Origin: Populus alba
Taxonomy: Eukaryota > Streptophyta > Magnoliopsida > Malpighiales > Salicaceae
NCBI RefSeq assembly: GCF_005239225.2
Contig: NC_133287.1
Span: 13,249,493-13,313,492 of the forward strand
Length of the DNA: 64,000 nucleotides
Reading direction: 5' to 3'
In this document: positions 9,397 to 20,488 of the stretch, one piece after another
Position numbering within the stretch: position 1 is the stretch's first letter
Layout of the letters: the number at the start of each line of letters is the position of its first letter
Made by a program: the position numbers and the translations under genes
The notes under the pieces: model-generated
Database searches by the model: none
Seen by the model: only the letters and a program-made list of their open reading frames with translations
Told to the model about the DNA's origin: nothing

Positions 9397-12300
9397 ATGT
9401 TTGGTACTCCTCTCTATTTCCCTATGATTATTGGATGTTGGAATGTTAGAGGTTTGAATGATCCCATAAAGCATTCAGAACTGCGTCAGCTCATCCATCA
9501 AGAGAGGATGGTTTTTTTTGGTTTGGTTGAAACTCGGGTTAGAGACAGGAATAAAGATAATGTTTCGCAACTTCTTCTGCGTAATTGGTCATTCTTGTAT
9601 AATTATGATTTCTCTTGTCGTGGTCGTATTTGGGTTTGTTGGAATGCTGATTTGGTGAAGGTGGATGTTCTGGGAATGTCAGACCAGGCTATCCATGTTT
9701 CTGTCATGATATTAGCTACCAATATCTGTTTTAATACTTCAATCATTTACGGAGACAATAATGCATCTGTACGTGAGGCTTTATGGTCTGATATTGTGAG
9801 TCGTAGTGATGAATGGGAGTCAACCCCATGGATTCTTATGGGCGACTTTAATGCTATTCGCAACCAGTCAGAGAGGTTAGGGGGGTCTTCTACGTGGGCT
9901 GGTCATATGGACAGATTGGAAACATGTATACGTGAAGCGAAAGTGGATGATCTTCGGTATTCAGGTATGCATTATACTTGGACGAACCAATGTCCTGAGA
10001 ATATGATTATGCGGAAACTAGATAGAGTGCTTGTGAATGAGAAGTGGAATATGCGCTTCCCATTGTCGGAAGCGAGATTCTTGCCTGCTGGTATGTCAGA
10101 TCATTCTCCCATGGTGGTAAAAGTCACTGGCAATGTTCAGAACATAAAGAAACCATTCAGATTCTTCGATATGTGGATGGATCATGACGAGTTCATGCCC
10201 TTGGTGAAGAAAGTATGGGATCAGCATTCAGGAGGGTGTCCAATGTATCAACTGTGTTGCAAACTAAGGAAGCTAAAGCAGGAACTTAAACATTTCAATA
10301 AGACTCACTTCTCCAATATTTCCGATAGAGTAAAAGATGCAAAAGATCACATGGATAGGGCTCAACAAGCTCTGCATACAGCGCCTGAGGATCCAACATT
10401 GTGTATGCGAGAAAGAGATGCTGTTCGTAACTATGCTTCTACTGTCAGGGCGGAAGAGTGTTTTTTCAGACAAAAGGCAAGGATACAATGGCTTAGCTTG
10501 GGGGATCAGAATACTAGCTACTTTCACAAATCAGTAAATGGTAGACAGAATAGAAATAAGCTTCTCTCGGTTACAAGGGAGGATGGAGAAGTCGCTGAAG
10601 GACACGAGGCAGTCAAATCAGAAGTAATTGCATACTTCCAGCGTGTATTGGGAGTGAAACAGATGCCTAGGGTCCTGAACGAGGAAGTGATGCAATCGGC
10701 AATTATTTACAAATTGTCGGCAACTCAACAGCATGTACTAGCACAAGATGTCACAAAGAGAGGAGATTAAGCATGCTATGTTTAGTTTGAAAAACAACAA
10801 AGCTCCTGGTCCAGATGGCTTCAACGCAGGTTTCTTCAAAAGAATGTGGCACATAGTGGGGGAAGATGTAATCAACGCTGTTAGCTCCTTCTTCCAGACT
10901 CGTAGAATGCTTAAAGAAATGAATGCTACATCCATTTCCCTTATCCCTAAAGTTGCTAATCCTACGAGGTTGACAGATTTTCGTCCTATATCTTGCTGCA
11001 ATACAGTATACAAATGCATCGCGAAGATTCTAGCTGGGAGAATGAAAGTTGTTTTACCATCCTTAGTAGGTCCGTATCAAACAACTTTTATCTCTGGACG
11101 GAGAATCAGCGACAATATTCTTTTGTCTCAGGAACTAATGAAAGGCTATCACACAACTACGGGTCCTGCTCGTTGTGCTATGAAAGTAGACCTGATGAAG
11201 GCTTATGACTCTGTTCGGTGGGATTTCGTTGATGCTACGTTGATAAAAATGGGATTCCCTAGAACAGTCATTGATTGGATCATGGTTTGTGTTACATCAT
11301 GTCAATTCTCAATCAACGTCAACGGTGAACTTGCGGGTTACTTCCAAGGGGGGAGAGGGCTGAGACAAGGTGATCCATTATCTCCATATTTGTTTGTCCT
11401 ATGCATGGAAATCCTGTCAGGGCTGTTCTGCAATATGAGTGCCAACCAAAACTTCAAGTTCCACTGGAGATGCAAGAAGGACAGAATTTCTCATCTTTGC
11501 TTTGCCGACGACTTGATGATATTCAGCAAAGGGGATGTACATTCAATCCGTATGATCAAAAATGTACTCACAGAGTTTCAGGTTCTATCAGGTCTATATC
11601 CAAATCCAAACAAAAGTGACATCTTCTTGAGCGGTTCGTTAGGAGCTGAGAGGGAACAGATTATCAGTATTCTTGGGTTTAGAGAGGGGGAGCTTCCTAT
11701 GAAATATTTGGGAGTGCCTCTTATCTCGTCCAGACTAAAGGCTGTTAATTGTAAGGGCCTCGTGGATCGAATTACCGCCAAAGTTCGACATTGGACCTGT
11801 AGAACACTCTCTTTCGCAGGGCGAGTACAACTGATTAACTCAGTCTTATTCTCCATCCAGGTCTATTGGGCATCTCTATTCCTATTACCTGGGGAAGTAG
11901 TGAAAAATGTTGAGCAAATTATGAGATCCTTTCTTTGGTCAGGTTCAGATATGAGCACTACCAGGGCTAAAGTGGCTTGGGATCAGGTATGTCTTCCAAA
12001 AAAGGAGGGGGGGCTAGGCATAAAAAGGATAGCAGAATGGAACAAGATTGCCTTGTTGAAACATATTTGGAACTTGTGCAATGACTCAGATGGCTCAATC
12101 TGGTCTACTTGGATCAGATCCAATCTCTTGCGAGGTAGGAATTTCTGGACAATCAAGGCGCCAGGAAGCTGCTCTTGGGCTTGGGGAAAGATTCTAAAGC
12201 TCAGATCCTTAGCATGGCCGAAGATGAAGCACGTCATCGGAGATGGAATGACAACCTCTCTATGGTTTGACAATTGGCATCCTCACAGCCCGCTCGCTGA

Positions 12301-13072
12301 TACCTACGGTGAACGTTTCATCTATGATTCAGGTATGGAACACAACGCGAGAGTGAACGTGCTGATTAATAACTTAGAATGGAGAATTCCTATCACTCAT
12401 GCTATTGGCTGGCACCCCATTTTAGAAGCTATTCCTTCCACCTCTACTCCTAAGGGGCAAAAGGATGAGATTGTTTGGTTGGATTCGCCAAATCAGAGTT
12501 TCTCAGTCAAAGTAGCTTGGGAACAACTAAGAATTCATCATCAAATGGTTGATTGGCATGACATCGTGTGGTTCAACAATGCTGTCCCAAGACATGCATT
12601 TCTTCTTTGGGTGGCTATCCAACGGAAACTCTCAACGCAGGATAGACTTCATCGGTTTGGTATTCATGGTCCCAATAGGTGCTCACTCTGTCTCTGCAAT
12701 AATGAAGATCACAACCACTTGTTCTTTGAATGCTCCTTTGCGAAAGCATTATGGTGGAATGTTTGTGATAGATGCGACATTCCAAGAATGACAAAAAGCT
12801 TGGATGAATGGATTCGATTGGCCACTGTCTCTTGGCATGGAAAAAGTTTCGTCAACTTTTCTCGTAAACTGGGTTTCGCAGCTACAGTGTATTGTATCTG
12901 GCAAGAACGGAATGCAAGGATCTTTGCAGATGTGTCTAAAGCTTCGAATTTGGTTTTTGATCAAATCGAATGTATCATTCGCGATAAGCTTGTTTTGATA
13001 AGGAATGTTCAACAAACAGATGAAAACATAAGGATCCAAAGACTTTGGAGGGTCAATAACATGGACTCTTAA
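9397..13072 (+). pseudogene. LINE ORF2: endonuclease, reverse transcriptase, zf-RVT (one frameshift)
   Basis: ORF2 nicks target DNA and reverse-transcribes LINE RNA. The first frame (9397-10770) is an APE-type endonuclease: WNVRGLN, ETRV with the acidic residue, GDFNAI, and SDHSP near the end. The second frame (10748-13072) has the RT: NKAPGPDGF, TDFRPISCCN, GRRISDN, RGLRQGDPLSPYLF and the catalytic FADD box (HLCFADDLMIFS). A zf-RVT region with CSLCLCNNEDHNHLFFEC follows. The frames overlap by 23 bp. An extra A in the AAAGAG run near 10755 is enough to explain the break, so this may be a sequencing error or a very recent mutation. The final about 270 codons are repeated exactly at 15498-16302. 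Confidence 0.9.
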
Positions 13073-14515
13073 TTTGATGTTTAGCTGGTTGTTTTTGTAC
13101 CCCTAGCATATCTAGTTGGTCCAAGTTTTTGTTTTGTTGTGGCTAGCCTGTAGCCATTTGTTGATTTTCGTTTCTGTCCTCATTGTAAATCTTGGGTATG
13201 CCCATTATATTCTTTGTATCATTTTCTTTTAATACATAAGTCAGCTTACCAAAAAAAAAAAACCACACATAAAGGAGGTTCCAATCAGATTAAAAATTGT
13301 TAACATGATTACATTAGTTATCTTATTCGAATAAAGCTAATACTTGTAAATGTTGGCAGGCATTCATGATTATAACTTATGTTAACAACAAATCAAGTTT
13401 CTTTCATAGCTCAAGTGTCGGTTATACCATAGGCTATGAAAGTACCAAGTATTTGTTGTACCAAGTGTTATGCAACATAAATCTAGATTAACCATTTAAC
13501 AAGCAAAGTATTAAAAGTGAACAAGATAACAAATATAAAACATGTTAGTATCCAACGTTAAGGTCCATGTTAAGTTTATATTGTACTTATTCTTACACCA
13601 TTAGTGTACCCTTTTCACCTTGACATAATTAACTTAGCTAAACATAATGAAAGAAAGAAACATAGATGAACAAGATAAGAACATAAATGAGAAAGAAGTT
13701 AACTAAGTAAAGGAAAGGAAATTAAGTGCATAAACTTGATATTAATGAAAGCAAAACATAAGCAATACAAAGAGAGAAAGCAAGAGCATGATCTTGATCT
13801 GGAAACCAAGATGCCTTAATACATGGTAAGTGCCTCCTTTTATAGGCCAAAATTTGGAACTATTGATTTGTTGACTAATTGATGAGTGGGTGACCACATC
13901 TTGACTTTGGTGACAATCCTTATCTTCTTGTCTGAACAAAATGTCATTGATAACATCATAATCCTTATCCTTATCCTCAGGAATGTTCTAGGAAATTGTC
14001 TCAGCTTTCCAACAAAAAAAAGATGAGGTCATTTGGACTTCTAGAACTCAAGATATGGGCTGAACACTAAATAGTGTCTGGGCTGCAGGACAGCTTCGGA
14101 CTTCTTCGTTGTTCCTTTAGTTTGGACTTCAAAACAGCCTTTTTAAATCTTGGGCTCCCATGAAAGTTGTAGGCCTTTGTCTTACCTTTCCATCCATATA
14201 AAATGGACCTAAATCCGAGATCTAGAGCTCCAGATATGATCCACTTACCGAGCAATGTTCCAGTTTGGACTACACCGACATCTCTTTTTTAAGTTTGGCC
14301 ATCTCTTTGTCGTTTCACTTTCAATATTTAAACTCATCAATCAATCCTTTTATTTATGTGATAGGCCTGCATTTAAGATGAGCATTTACCATAAATTAAG
14401 GTATCTTATAGTATCAAACTTGTTATTATAAAACATGCTTTAGTTAAGGAGTTATTGATACTTCAAGTGCAAAATAATGATATAAAACCTTGATAAACAT
14501 GCACTTTTAAGTACT

Positions 14516-14702
14516 AAAAATGCAGCCATTGAAACACCTCCCATTAACCCAAGGCTGCCCCCCCCATACACTAAATGAATCTTTCTCTCAGTTAGTACTT
14601 GACCAAGATGATTTGTTGATTCTAAAAACTCTTTTTCTTTCCAGGGCTGGATCCACTGAAAACACAAATATTTCTTATGTGATGACTTGAGGAACCTGTC
14701 AT
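14516..14702 (-). pseudogene. LOG-like cytokinin-activating enzyme, truncated copy (alpha)
   Basis: N-terminal third of a LOG-like cytokinin riboside 5'-monophosphate phosphoribohydrolase. ATG at 14702-14700. It shows the Rossmann start (RNICVF-GSS) and the nucleotide-binding loop YGGGSLGLMGGVS, which is intact here. One missing base near 14645 (GKEKEF) shifts the frame. Coding sequence stops where it joins the family B LTR at about 14516, so the PGGxGTxxE half is lost. The downstream neighbour on the + strand, ORF-X, lies upstream in the direction of transcription, as in copy beta (28289-29668). Confidence 0.85.
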
Positions 14703-14940
14703 TTCTACACACTTCTATATTTGATGAATGTATGGGATGAGTAGAAATGAAGGGAAGGAAGAGAAGAATTTATACATGAAAAAGTGAAAATGCAATCATA
14801 TCACCTACATGTAGGCCAGCTGTAGTCTCACACTCTCTTTCTTTATTTATTTATTTTGACAAAGCATGTAGGTACAGGTAGTTGTGATTGTGGCTCACAT
14901 CTTCCTTTGGTTTTACGTCCAAGAATGGCTTAAACGCCCT
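14703..14940 (-). other. Spacer between ORF-X and LOG (possible LOG promoter/leader)
   Basis: Closely similar to 28882-29119 in copy beta. On the minus strand it contains a pyrimidine-rich leader before the LOG ATG. The TATAAATT of the rc strand (here about 14768-14775, AATTTATA) sits some 70 bp before the ATG. Promoter activity is inferred only. Confidence 0.4.
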
Positions 14941-15490
14941 CTATGGGTCGGGGATAAGCTTCCCATCCATTTTTCTTAAAAACTGGCAAACAGGGTCTTT
15001 TTTAGTCAGATTCCCAAGACTAAGTCGATCATGTTCTTTATGGAATTGTGGCCATAAATCATGAATTACACGATGCACATCTCCACTAGGATGCGTCTCA
15101 AGGGTCAACAAAAGATTATCTAAAGACCCCTTACTCAGGCCATCCTTAATGAATTGTATTTTATCTTCACGGTTTACAGATACCATTCCTAAAGAACGAC
15201 ATGCCGCATTACAAGTCCATCTGGCACATCTGTGACAGACTTTCAGTCGTTTTGCACAACGTTTCTTTGCAAAAGTGCTTTTTACCTGTTCCAGGCATGT
15301 GTGAAATGAAAGAATTGGAGGACTCACCTAATAATCGGACCTTTGCTTCAATCAGCCAACGAATATCTTCAGGAATTCCATGGTTCATTAACAACCTCAA
15401 TCTTTCACACCTAGCACGGTAAATTTTTGTAATCGCATTCTGAGGCAGAGCGGGAAAATACTTTTTTAATTTTTTAAGAGTGGTGTCCAT
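14941..15490 (-). pseudogene. ORF-X, cysteine-rich protein (alpha copy, one frameshift)
   Basis: Encodes about 182 residues (ATG at 15490-15488, stop at 14943-14941), broken by one extra base near 15285. The N-terminal half is helical in character (MDTTLKKLKKYFPALPQNAI). A Lys/Arg-rich run (FAKKRCAKRLK) leads straight into CHRCARWTCNAAC, a C-x2-C-x4-C-x3-C cluster at 15236-15198. The C-terminal part is acidic/His-containing. The basic run plus Cys cluster is the layout of the small cysteine-rich nucleic-acid-binding proteins of plant carla- and allexiviruses, some of which suppress RNA silencing. That relation is my inference from the pattern, not a search. In the other two copies ORF-X lies directly after integrase of a T1-type element. 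Confidence 0.7.
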
Positions 15491-15497
15491 TTTCAAA

Positions 15498-18312
15498 TGA
15501 CAATTGGCATCCTCACAGCCCGCTCGCTGATACCTACGGTGAACGTTTCATCTATGATTCAGGTATGGAACACAACGCGAGAGTGAACGTGCTGATTAAT
15601 AACTTAGAATGGAGAATTCCTATCACTCATGCTATTGGCTGGCACCCCATTTTAGAAGCTATTCCTTCCACCTCTACTCCTAAGGGGCAAAAGGATGAGA
15701 TTGTTTGGTTGGATTCGCCAAATCAGAGTTTCTCAGTCAAAGTAGCTTGGGAACAACTAAGAATTCATCATCAAATGGTTGATTGGCATGACATCGTGTG
15801 GTTCAACAATGCTGTCCCAAGACATGCATTTCTTCTTTGGGTGGCTATCCAACGGAAACTCTCAACGCAGGATAGACTTCATCGGTTTGGTATTCATGGT
15901 CCCAATAGGTGCTCACTCTGTCTCTGCAATAATGAAGATCACAACCACTTGTTCTTTGAATGCTCCTTTGCGAAAGCATTATGGTGGAATGTTTGTGATA
16001 GATGCGACATTCCAAGAATGACAAAAAGCTTGGATGAATGGATTCGATTGGCCACTGTCTCTTGGCATGGAAAAAGTTTCGTCAACTTTTCTCGTAAACT
16101 GGGTTTCGCAGCTACAGTGTATTGTATCTGGCAAGAACGGAATGCAAGGATCTTTGCAGATGTGTCTAAAGCTTCGAATTTGGTTTTTGATCAAATCGAA
16201 TGTATCATTCGCGATAAGCTTGTTTTGATAAGGAATGTTCAACAAACAGATGAAAACATAAGGATCCAAAGACTTTGGAGGGTCAATAACATGGACTCTT
16301 AATTTGATGTTTAGCTGGTTGTTTTTGTACCCCTAGCATATCTAGTTGGTCCAAGTTTTTGTTTTGTTTGTGGCTAGCCTGTAGCCATTTGTTGATTTTC
16401 GTTTCTGTCCTCATTGTAAAATCTTGGGTATGCCCATTATATTCTTTGTATCATTTTCTTTTAATACATAAGTCAGCTTACCAAAAAAAAAAAACCACAC
16501 ATAAAGGAGGTTCCAATCAGATTAAAAATTGTTAACATGATTACATTAGTTATCTTATTCGAATAAAGCTAATACTTGTAAATGTTGGCAGGCATTCATG
16601 ATTATAACTTATGTTAACAACAAATCAAGTTTCTTTCATAGCTCAAGTGTCGGTTATACCATAGGCTATGAAAGTACCAAGTATTTGTTGTACCAAGTGT
16701 TATGCAACATAAATCTAGATTAACCATTTAACAAGCAAAGTATTAAAAGTGAACAAGATAACAAATATAAAACATGTTAGTATCCAACGTTAAGGTCCAT
16801 GTTAAGTTTATATTGTACTTATTCTTACACCATTAGTGTACCCTTTTCACCTTGACATAATTAACTTAGCTAAACATAATGAAAGAAAGAAACATAGATG
16901 AACAAGATAAGAACATAAATGAGAAAGAAGTTAACTTAAGTAAAGGAAAGGAAATTAAGTGCATAAACTTGATATTAATGAAAGCAAAACATAAAGCAAT
17001 ACAAAGAGAGAAAGCAAGAGCATGATCTTGATCTGGAAACCAAGATGCCTTAATACATGGTAAGTGCCTCCTTTTATAGGCCAAAAATTTGGAACTATTG
17101 ATTTGTTGACTAATTGATGAGTGGGTGACCACATCTTGACTTTGGTGACAATCCTTATCTTCTTGTCTGAACAAAATGTCATTGATAACATCATAATCCT
17201 TATCCTTATCCTCAGGAATGTTCTAGGAAATTGTCTCAGCTTCCAACAAAAAAAAGATGAGGTCATTTGGACTTCTAGAACTCAAGATATGGGCTGAACA
17301 CTAAATAGTGTCTGGGCTGCAGGACAGCTTCGGACTTCTTCGTTGTTCCTTTAGTTTGGACTTCAAAACAGCCTTTTTAAATCTTGGGCTCCCATGAAAG
17401 TTGTAGGCCTTTGTCTTACCTTTCCATCCATATAAAATGGACCTAAATCCGAGATCTAGAGCTCCAGATATGATCCACTTACCGAGCAATGTTCCAGTTT
17501 GGACTACACCGACATCTCTTTTTTAAGTTTGGCCATCTCTTTGTCGTTTCACTTTCAATATTTAAACTCATCAATCAATCCTTTTATTTATGTGATAGGC
17601 CTGCATTTAAGATGAGCATTTACCATAAATTAAGGTATCTTATAGTATCAAACTTGTTATTATAAAACATGCTTTAGTTAAGGAGTTATTGATACTTCAA
17701 GTGCAAAATAATGATATAAAACCTTGATAAACATGCACTTTTTAAGTACTAAAAATGCAGCCATTGAAACACCTCCATTAACCCAAGGCTGCCCCCCCCA
17801 TACACTAAATGAATCTTTCTCTCAGTTAGTACTTGACCAAGATGATTTGTTTGATTCTAAAAACTCTTTTTCTTTCCAGGGCTGGATCCACTGAAAACAC
17901 AAATATTTCTTATGTGATGACTTGAGGAACCTGTCATTTCTACACACTTCTATATTTTGATGAATGTATGGGATGAGTAGAAATGAAGGGAAGAAGAGAA
18001 GAATTTATACATGAAAAAGTGAAAATGCAATCATATCACCTACATGTAGGCCAGCTGTAGTCTCACACTCTCTTTCTTTATTTATTTATTTTGACAAAGC
18101 ATGTAGGTACAGGTAGTTGTGATTGTGGCTCACATCTTCCTTTGGTTTTACGTCCAAGAATGGCTTAAACGCCCTCTATGGGTCGGGATTAAGCTTCCCA
18201 TCCATTTTTCTTAAAACTGGCAAACAGGGTCTTTTTTAGTCAGATTCCCAAGACTAAGTCGATCATGTTCTTTATGGAATTGTGGCCATAAATCATGAAT
18301 TACACGATGCAC
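15498..18312 (+). repeat. Tandem duplicated block, unit 2 (truncated by gap)
   Basis: Copy of 12268-15082 or so. It contains the LINE ORF2 C-terminus (15498-16302, same 245-residue frame from 15565), LINE 3' UTR and poly(A) to about 16492, family B LTR to about 17751, LOG fragment (17751-17938, minus strand) and the 3' part of ORF-X (from about 18178 to the gap). Differences from unit 1 are mostly one-base changes in homopolymers. It ends at the N run. This looks at least as much like an assembly overlap at a contig end as a real duplication. Confidence 0.9.
17751..17938 (-). pseudogene. LOG-like fragment in duplicated block
   Basis: Repeat of the alpha LOG fragment (14516-14702) including the GGGSLGLMG loop, with small indels in runs of C and T. 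It adds no independent evidence of LOG copy number if the block is an assembly duplicate. Confidence 0.75.
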
Positions 18313-18812
18313 NNNNNNNNNNNNNNNNNNNNNNNNNNNNNNNNNNNNNNNNNNNNNNNNNNNNNNNNNNNNNNNNNNNNNNNNNNNNNNNNNNNNNNNN
18401 NNNNNNNNNNNNNNNNNNNNNNNNNNNNNNNNNNNNNNNNNNNNNNNNNNNNNNNNNNNNNNNNNNNNNNNNNNNNNNNNNNNNNNNNNNNNNNNNNNNN
18501 NNNNNNNNNNNNNNNNNNNNNNNNNNNNNNNNNNNNNNNNNNNNNNNNNNNNNNNNNNNNNNNNNNNNNNNNNNNNNNNNNNNNNNNNNNNNNNNNNNNN
18601 NNNNNNNNNNNNNNNNNNNNNNNNNNNNNNNNNNNNNNNNNNNNNNNNNNNNNNNNNNNNNNNNNNNNNNNNNNNNNNNNNNNNNNNNNNNNNNNNNNNN
18701 NNNNNNNNNNNNNNNNNNNNNNNNNNNNNNNNNNNNNNNNNNNNNNNNNNNNNNNNNNNNNNNNNNNNNNNNNNNNNNNNNNNNNNNNNNNNNNNNNNNN
18801 NNNNNNNNNNNN
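18313..18812. other. Assembly gap (500 N)
   Basis: Exactly 500 N, a conventional placeholder for a gap of unknown size. It hides the rest of ORF-X and its upstream pol on the left and the start of the A1 5' LTR on the right. Confidence 0.99.
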
Positions 18813-19294
18813 GCTTTATTTTATTTTGTTAGCTACAACCCAAGGCTTATTTGGGGCTTAATTAATACTTTATTTTAAGCTAGGATCCAAAGCTTGTTTT
18901 GATTAAGTTATGGGATTTTCAGTTTAGGGTTTTGGGCCAGTTTTGAGTGGACCTCATATAAGTCACATAAGGGGTCCATTAGGGTTAACTTTTCAAGAAC
19001 TATTTAAACTCATGTAGGCCAAAATTTCGGCAGCTTTGAATGAATATTATTCTGAATTTTTCAGTTTTAACGTGTGAGAGTGATTCTTGCATTCTTCAGT
19101 TCTTGAACGAACTGAATTTGACTTATCGAAGATTAACTAGATTCGTGGCATCCTTCTACTCATTCCAAAAGTGTTGATGCCTTGGGCAGGTTTCCATTGT
19201 GTCACACTCTTATTAGACCTCTTTCGGCTTTCTAGGATCAGATCTCAATCTTGATTGTGGGTTGCGTGACCACGTGATCACGAGGTTAGCATTA
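18813..19294 (+). repeat. A1 5' LTR (3' part)
   Basis: Visible from GCTTTATTTTATTTTG; the rest is in the gap. It ends GAGGTTAGCATTA, a two-base variant of the family end GAGGTTCGCATCA. The LTR differs from the 3' LTR by several substitutions and indels, so the insertion is not recent. Confidence 0.88.
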
Positions 19295-19296
19295 GT

Positions 19297-19312
19297 TGGT
19301 ATCAGAACTAGG
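19297..19312 (+). other. Primer binding site, initiator tRNA-Met
   Basis: TGGTATCAGAACTAGG starts 2 nt after the LTR. It matches the complement of the plant initiator tRNA-Met 3' end (TGGTATCAGAGC-AGG) with a mismatch in the middle. Confidence 0.85.
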
Positions 19313-19552
19313 CTCCGAAACAAGGTCATATCATTTTGTTATTTTCGTTTTTTTTTCTTTAATGTTCTCTTAAGTTTTTTAGTGTTTGTGTCCATCTTCT
19401 TGTTCTTCGAGTCTGCGTCATCTAAGCAAAAAAAAAAATTTATATTTTTTTGATTATTGTCTCTAATCATATCAGCTTATTAAAAAGAAAACAAATACAG
19501 AAAGAAATAGAGAAAAGAGTTATTAGTTGAAATTTGAAGGATCATTCATTTT

Positions 19553-20025
19553 TGCCGCAGAAACACAAATCTTGGTGAACCATAAGCAAACCACCTCGGA
19601 ATTAATTTAAACTTCATATTCAGTCTATTGGGGGTGGAATTGCATCATATATCAAAGTTGGGCTTATTCTAATAATATTTGCTTGAGGTTTGAATTCGAG
19701 TTTTAATTCTGCCGCAGAAACATTACTCTTAGTGAACCCTAGGTAAAACACCTTGGAATCTATTGAAACTTCATATTCCGAGTACTGGGTATGCGATCGC
19801 ACCACATATTAAATTTGGGATTATTTGATATCTTTGTTTTTGGAGGTTTTAATTGGAGGTTCAATTTTGTCGCAAACTGATCATACAAGGGGTTTGGTAC
19901 CTAAATGTAAGAGAGCGACCTATAAATTGATTTTTGGTGTTTTCATAGTATTTTATTACTAAATATTGAATTTGAAGTCATTTGGAGATCGCTTGGTCTG
20001 GGTTTTCAATTTCTGTTACGTAAAA
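19553..20025 (+). repeat. Tandem repeats of about 157 bp in the A1 leader
   Basis: Units begin TGCCGCAGAAAC at 19553 and 19710 and a decayed TGTCGCAAAC at 19868. Each contains GTGAACC-TA, TGGAAT-ATT-AAACTTCATATTC and a GATC-poor AT stretch. The same units occur in the leaders of A3 (39390-39720, reverse) and of the A' fragment (31960-32215), so they are a family trait. Confidence 0.75.
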
Positions 20026-20488
20026 TTGCATAATAGGATAGATTTGCGTCAAATTTGAGAACATGATCTATACTGTTTAGATTTGTCTGAATCTTTTAAT
20101 TTCTCTTATATTTGGGTTATCTAGGAGTCAAGTAATTTTTTCGCTAATATTCGCTTTTGTTTTATTTTGTGTCTTGTGTTCGTCCATAATTCGCACGAAT
20201 TTGCATTGCTACTCGCAAAATCAGTAATCGTAGTTTCGTTTTTGCTTTGTTTTTAGTATATTTTTTTTGATTCTTGAGTTTGAAAATTATAATTAGAGTG
20301 CGCCGCAAAAGCTACTGACTTTGATTTGTTGATTTCAGTTCCTAAAGAACAAAAAAAAAAAAGCAAGTTGTGAGGTAAAAGGCGTAGAGAGCTTAATAGA
20401 GTGAAAAGCCTTGGATTTTTGTTTTATGTGATACACGAGAGGTGTGAGGATATATTTGTGCTACTGACCAAATTTTGCAGATTCAAAG

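Larger units (their letters stand above)
7051..13259 (+). mobile_element. Almost full-length L1-type LINE (non-LTR retrotransposon)
   Basis: About 6.2 kb with 5' UTR, ORF1, ORF2, 3' UTR and a terminal poly(A) run (about 13249-13259). A 13-bp target duplication AAACCACACATAA lies at 7038-7050 and 13260-13272, and joining the flanks restores the family B LTR, so both ends are known. Only a 1-base frame slip in ORF2 is evident, which suggests a recent insertion. Other pieces of the same family are at 15498-16489 (part of a duplicated block) and 61179-61615 (5'-truncated). Confidence 0.93.
6582..14516 (-). repeat. Family B (T1-type) LTR, interrupted by a LINE
   Basis: LTR of the tRNA-Asp-primed gypsy family in inverse orientation. 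The left edge is TGACACGACC; the right part runs to GTACTA at about 14516, where the expected terminal AATCA is missing and LOG coding sequence begins. Without the LINE and its duplicated target it is about 1.7 kb, like the complete LTR at 43091-44781. Trinucleotide microsatellites (TAA/TAG) lie at about 6690-6770 and 6855-6890. An 80-bp stretch at 6776-6855 is not seen in the other LTR copies. The order LTR, then LOG, then ORF-X matches the 3' end of a T1-type element. Confidence 0.8.
12268..15497 (+). repeat. Tandem duplicated block, unit 1 (3230 bp)
   Basis: From inside LINE ORF2, across the LINE 3' end, family B LTR, LOG and ORF-X. The same order restarts at 15498. The junction (ORF-X start joined to TGACAATTGGC of the LINE) has only AATTGG-type microhomology. 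Confidence 0.93.

Noticed and set aside
13742..14255. Minus-strand small frames in the LTR
   Set aside because: Non-coding family B LTR; frames change between copies by single-base indels.
18282..18878. Open frames spanning the N run
   Set aside because: They exist only because N is read through; flanks belong to different elements.
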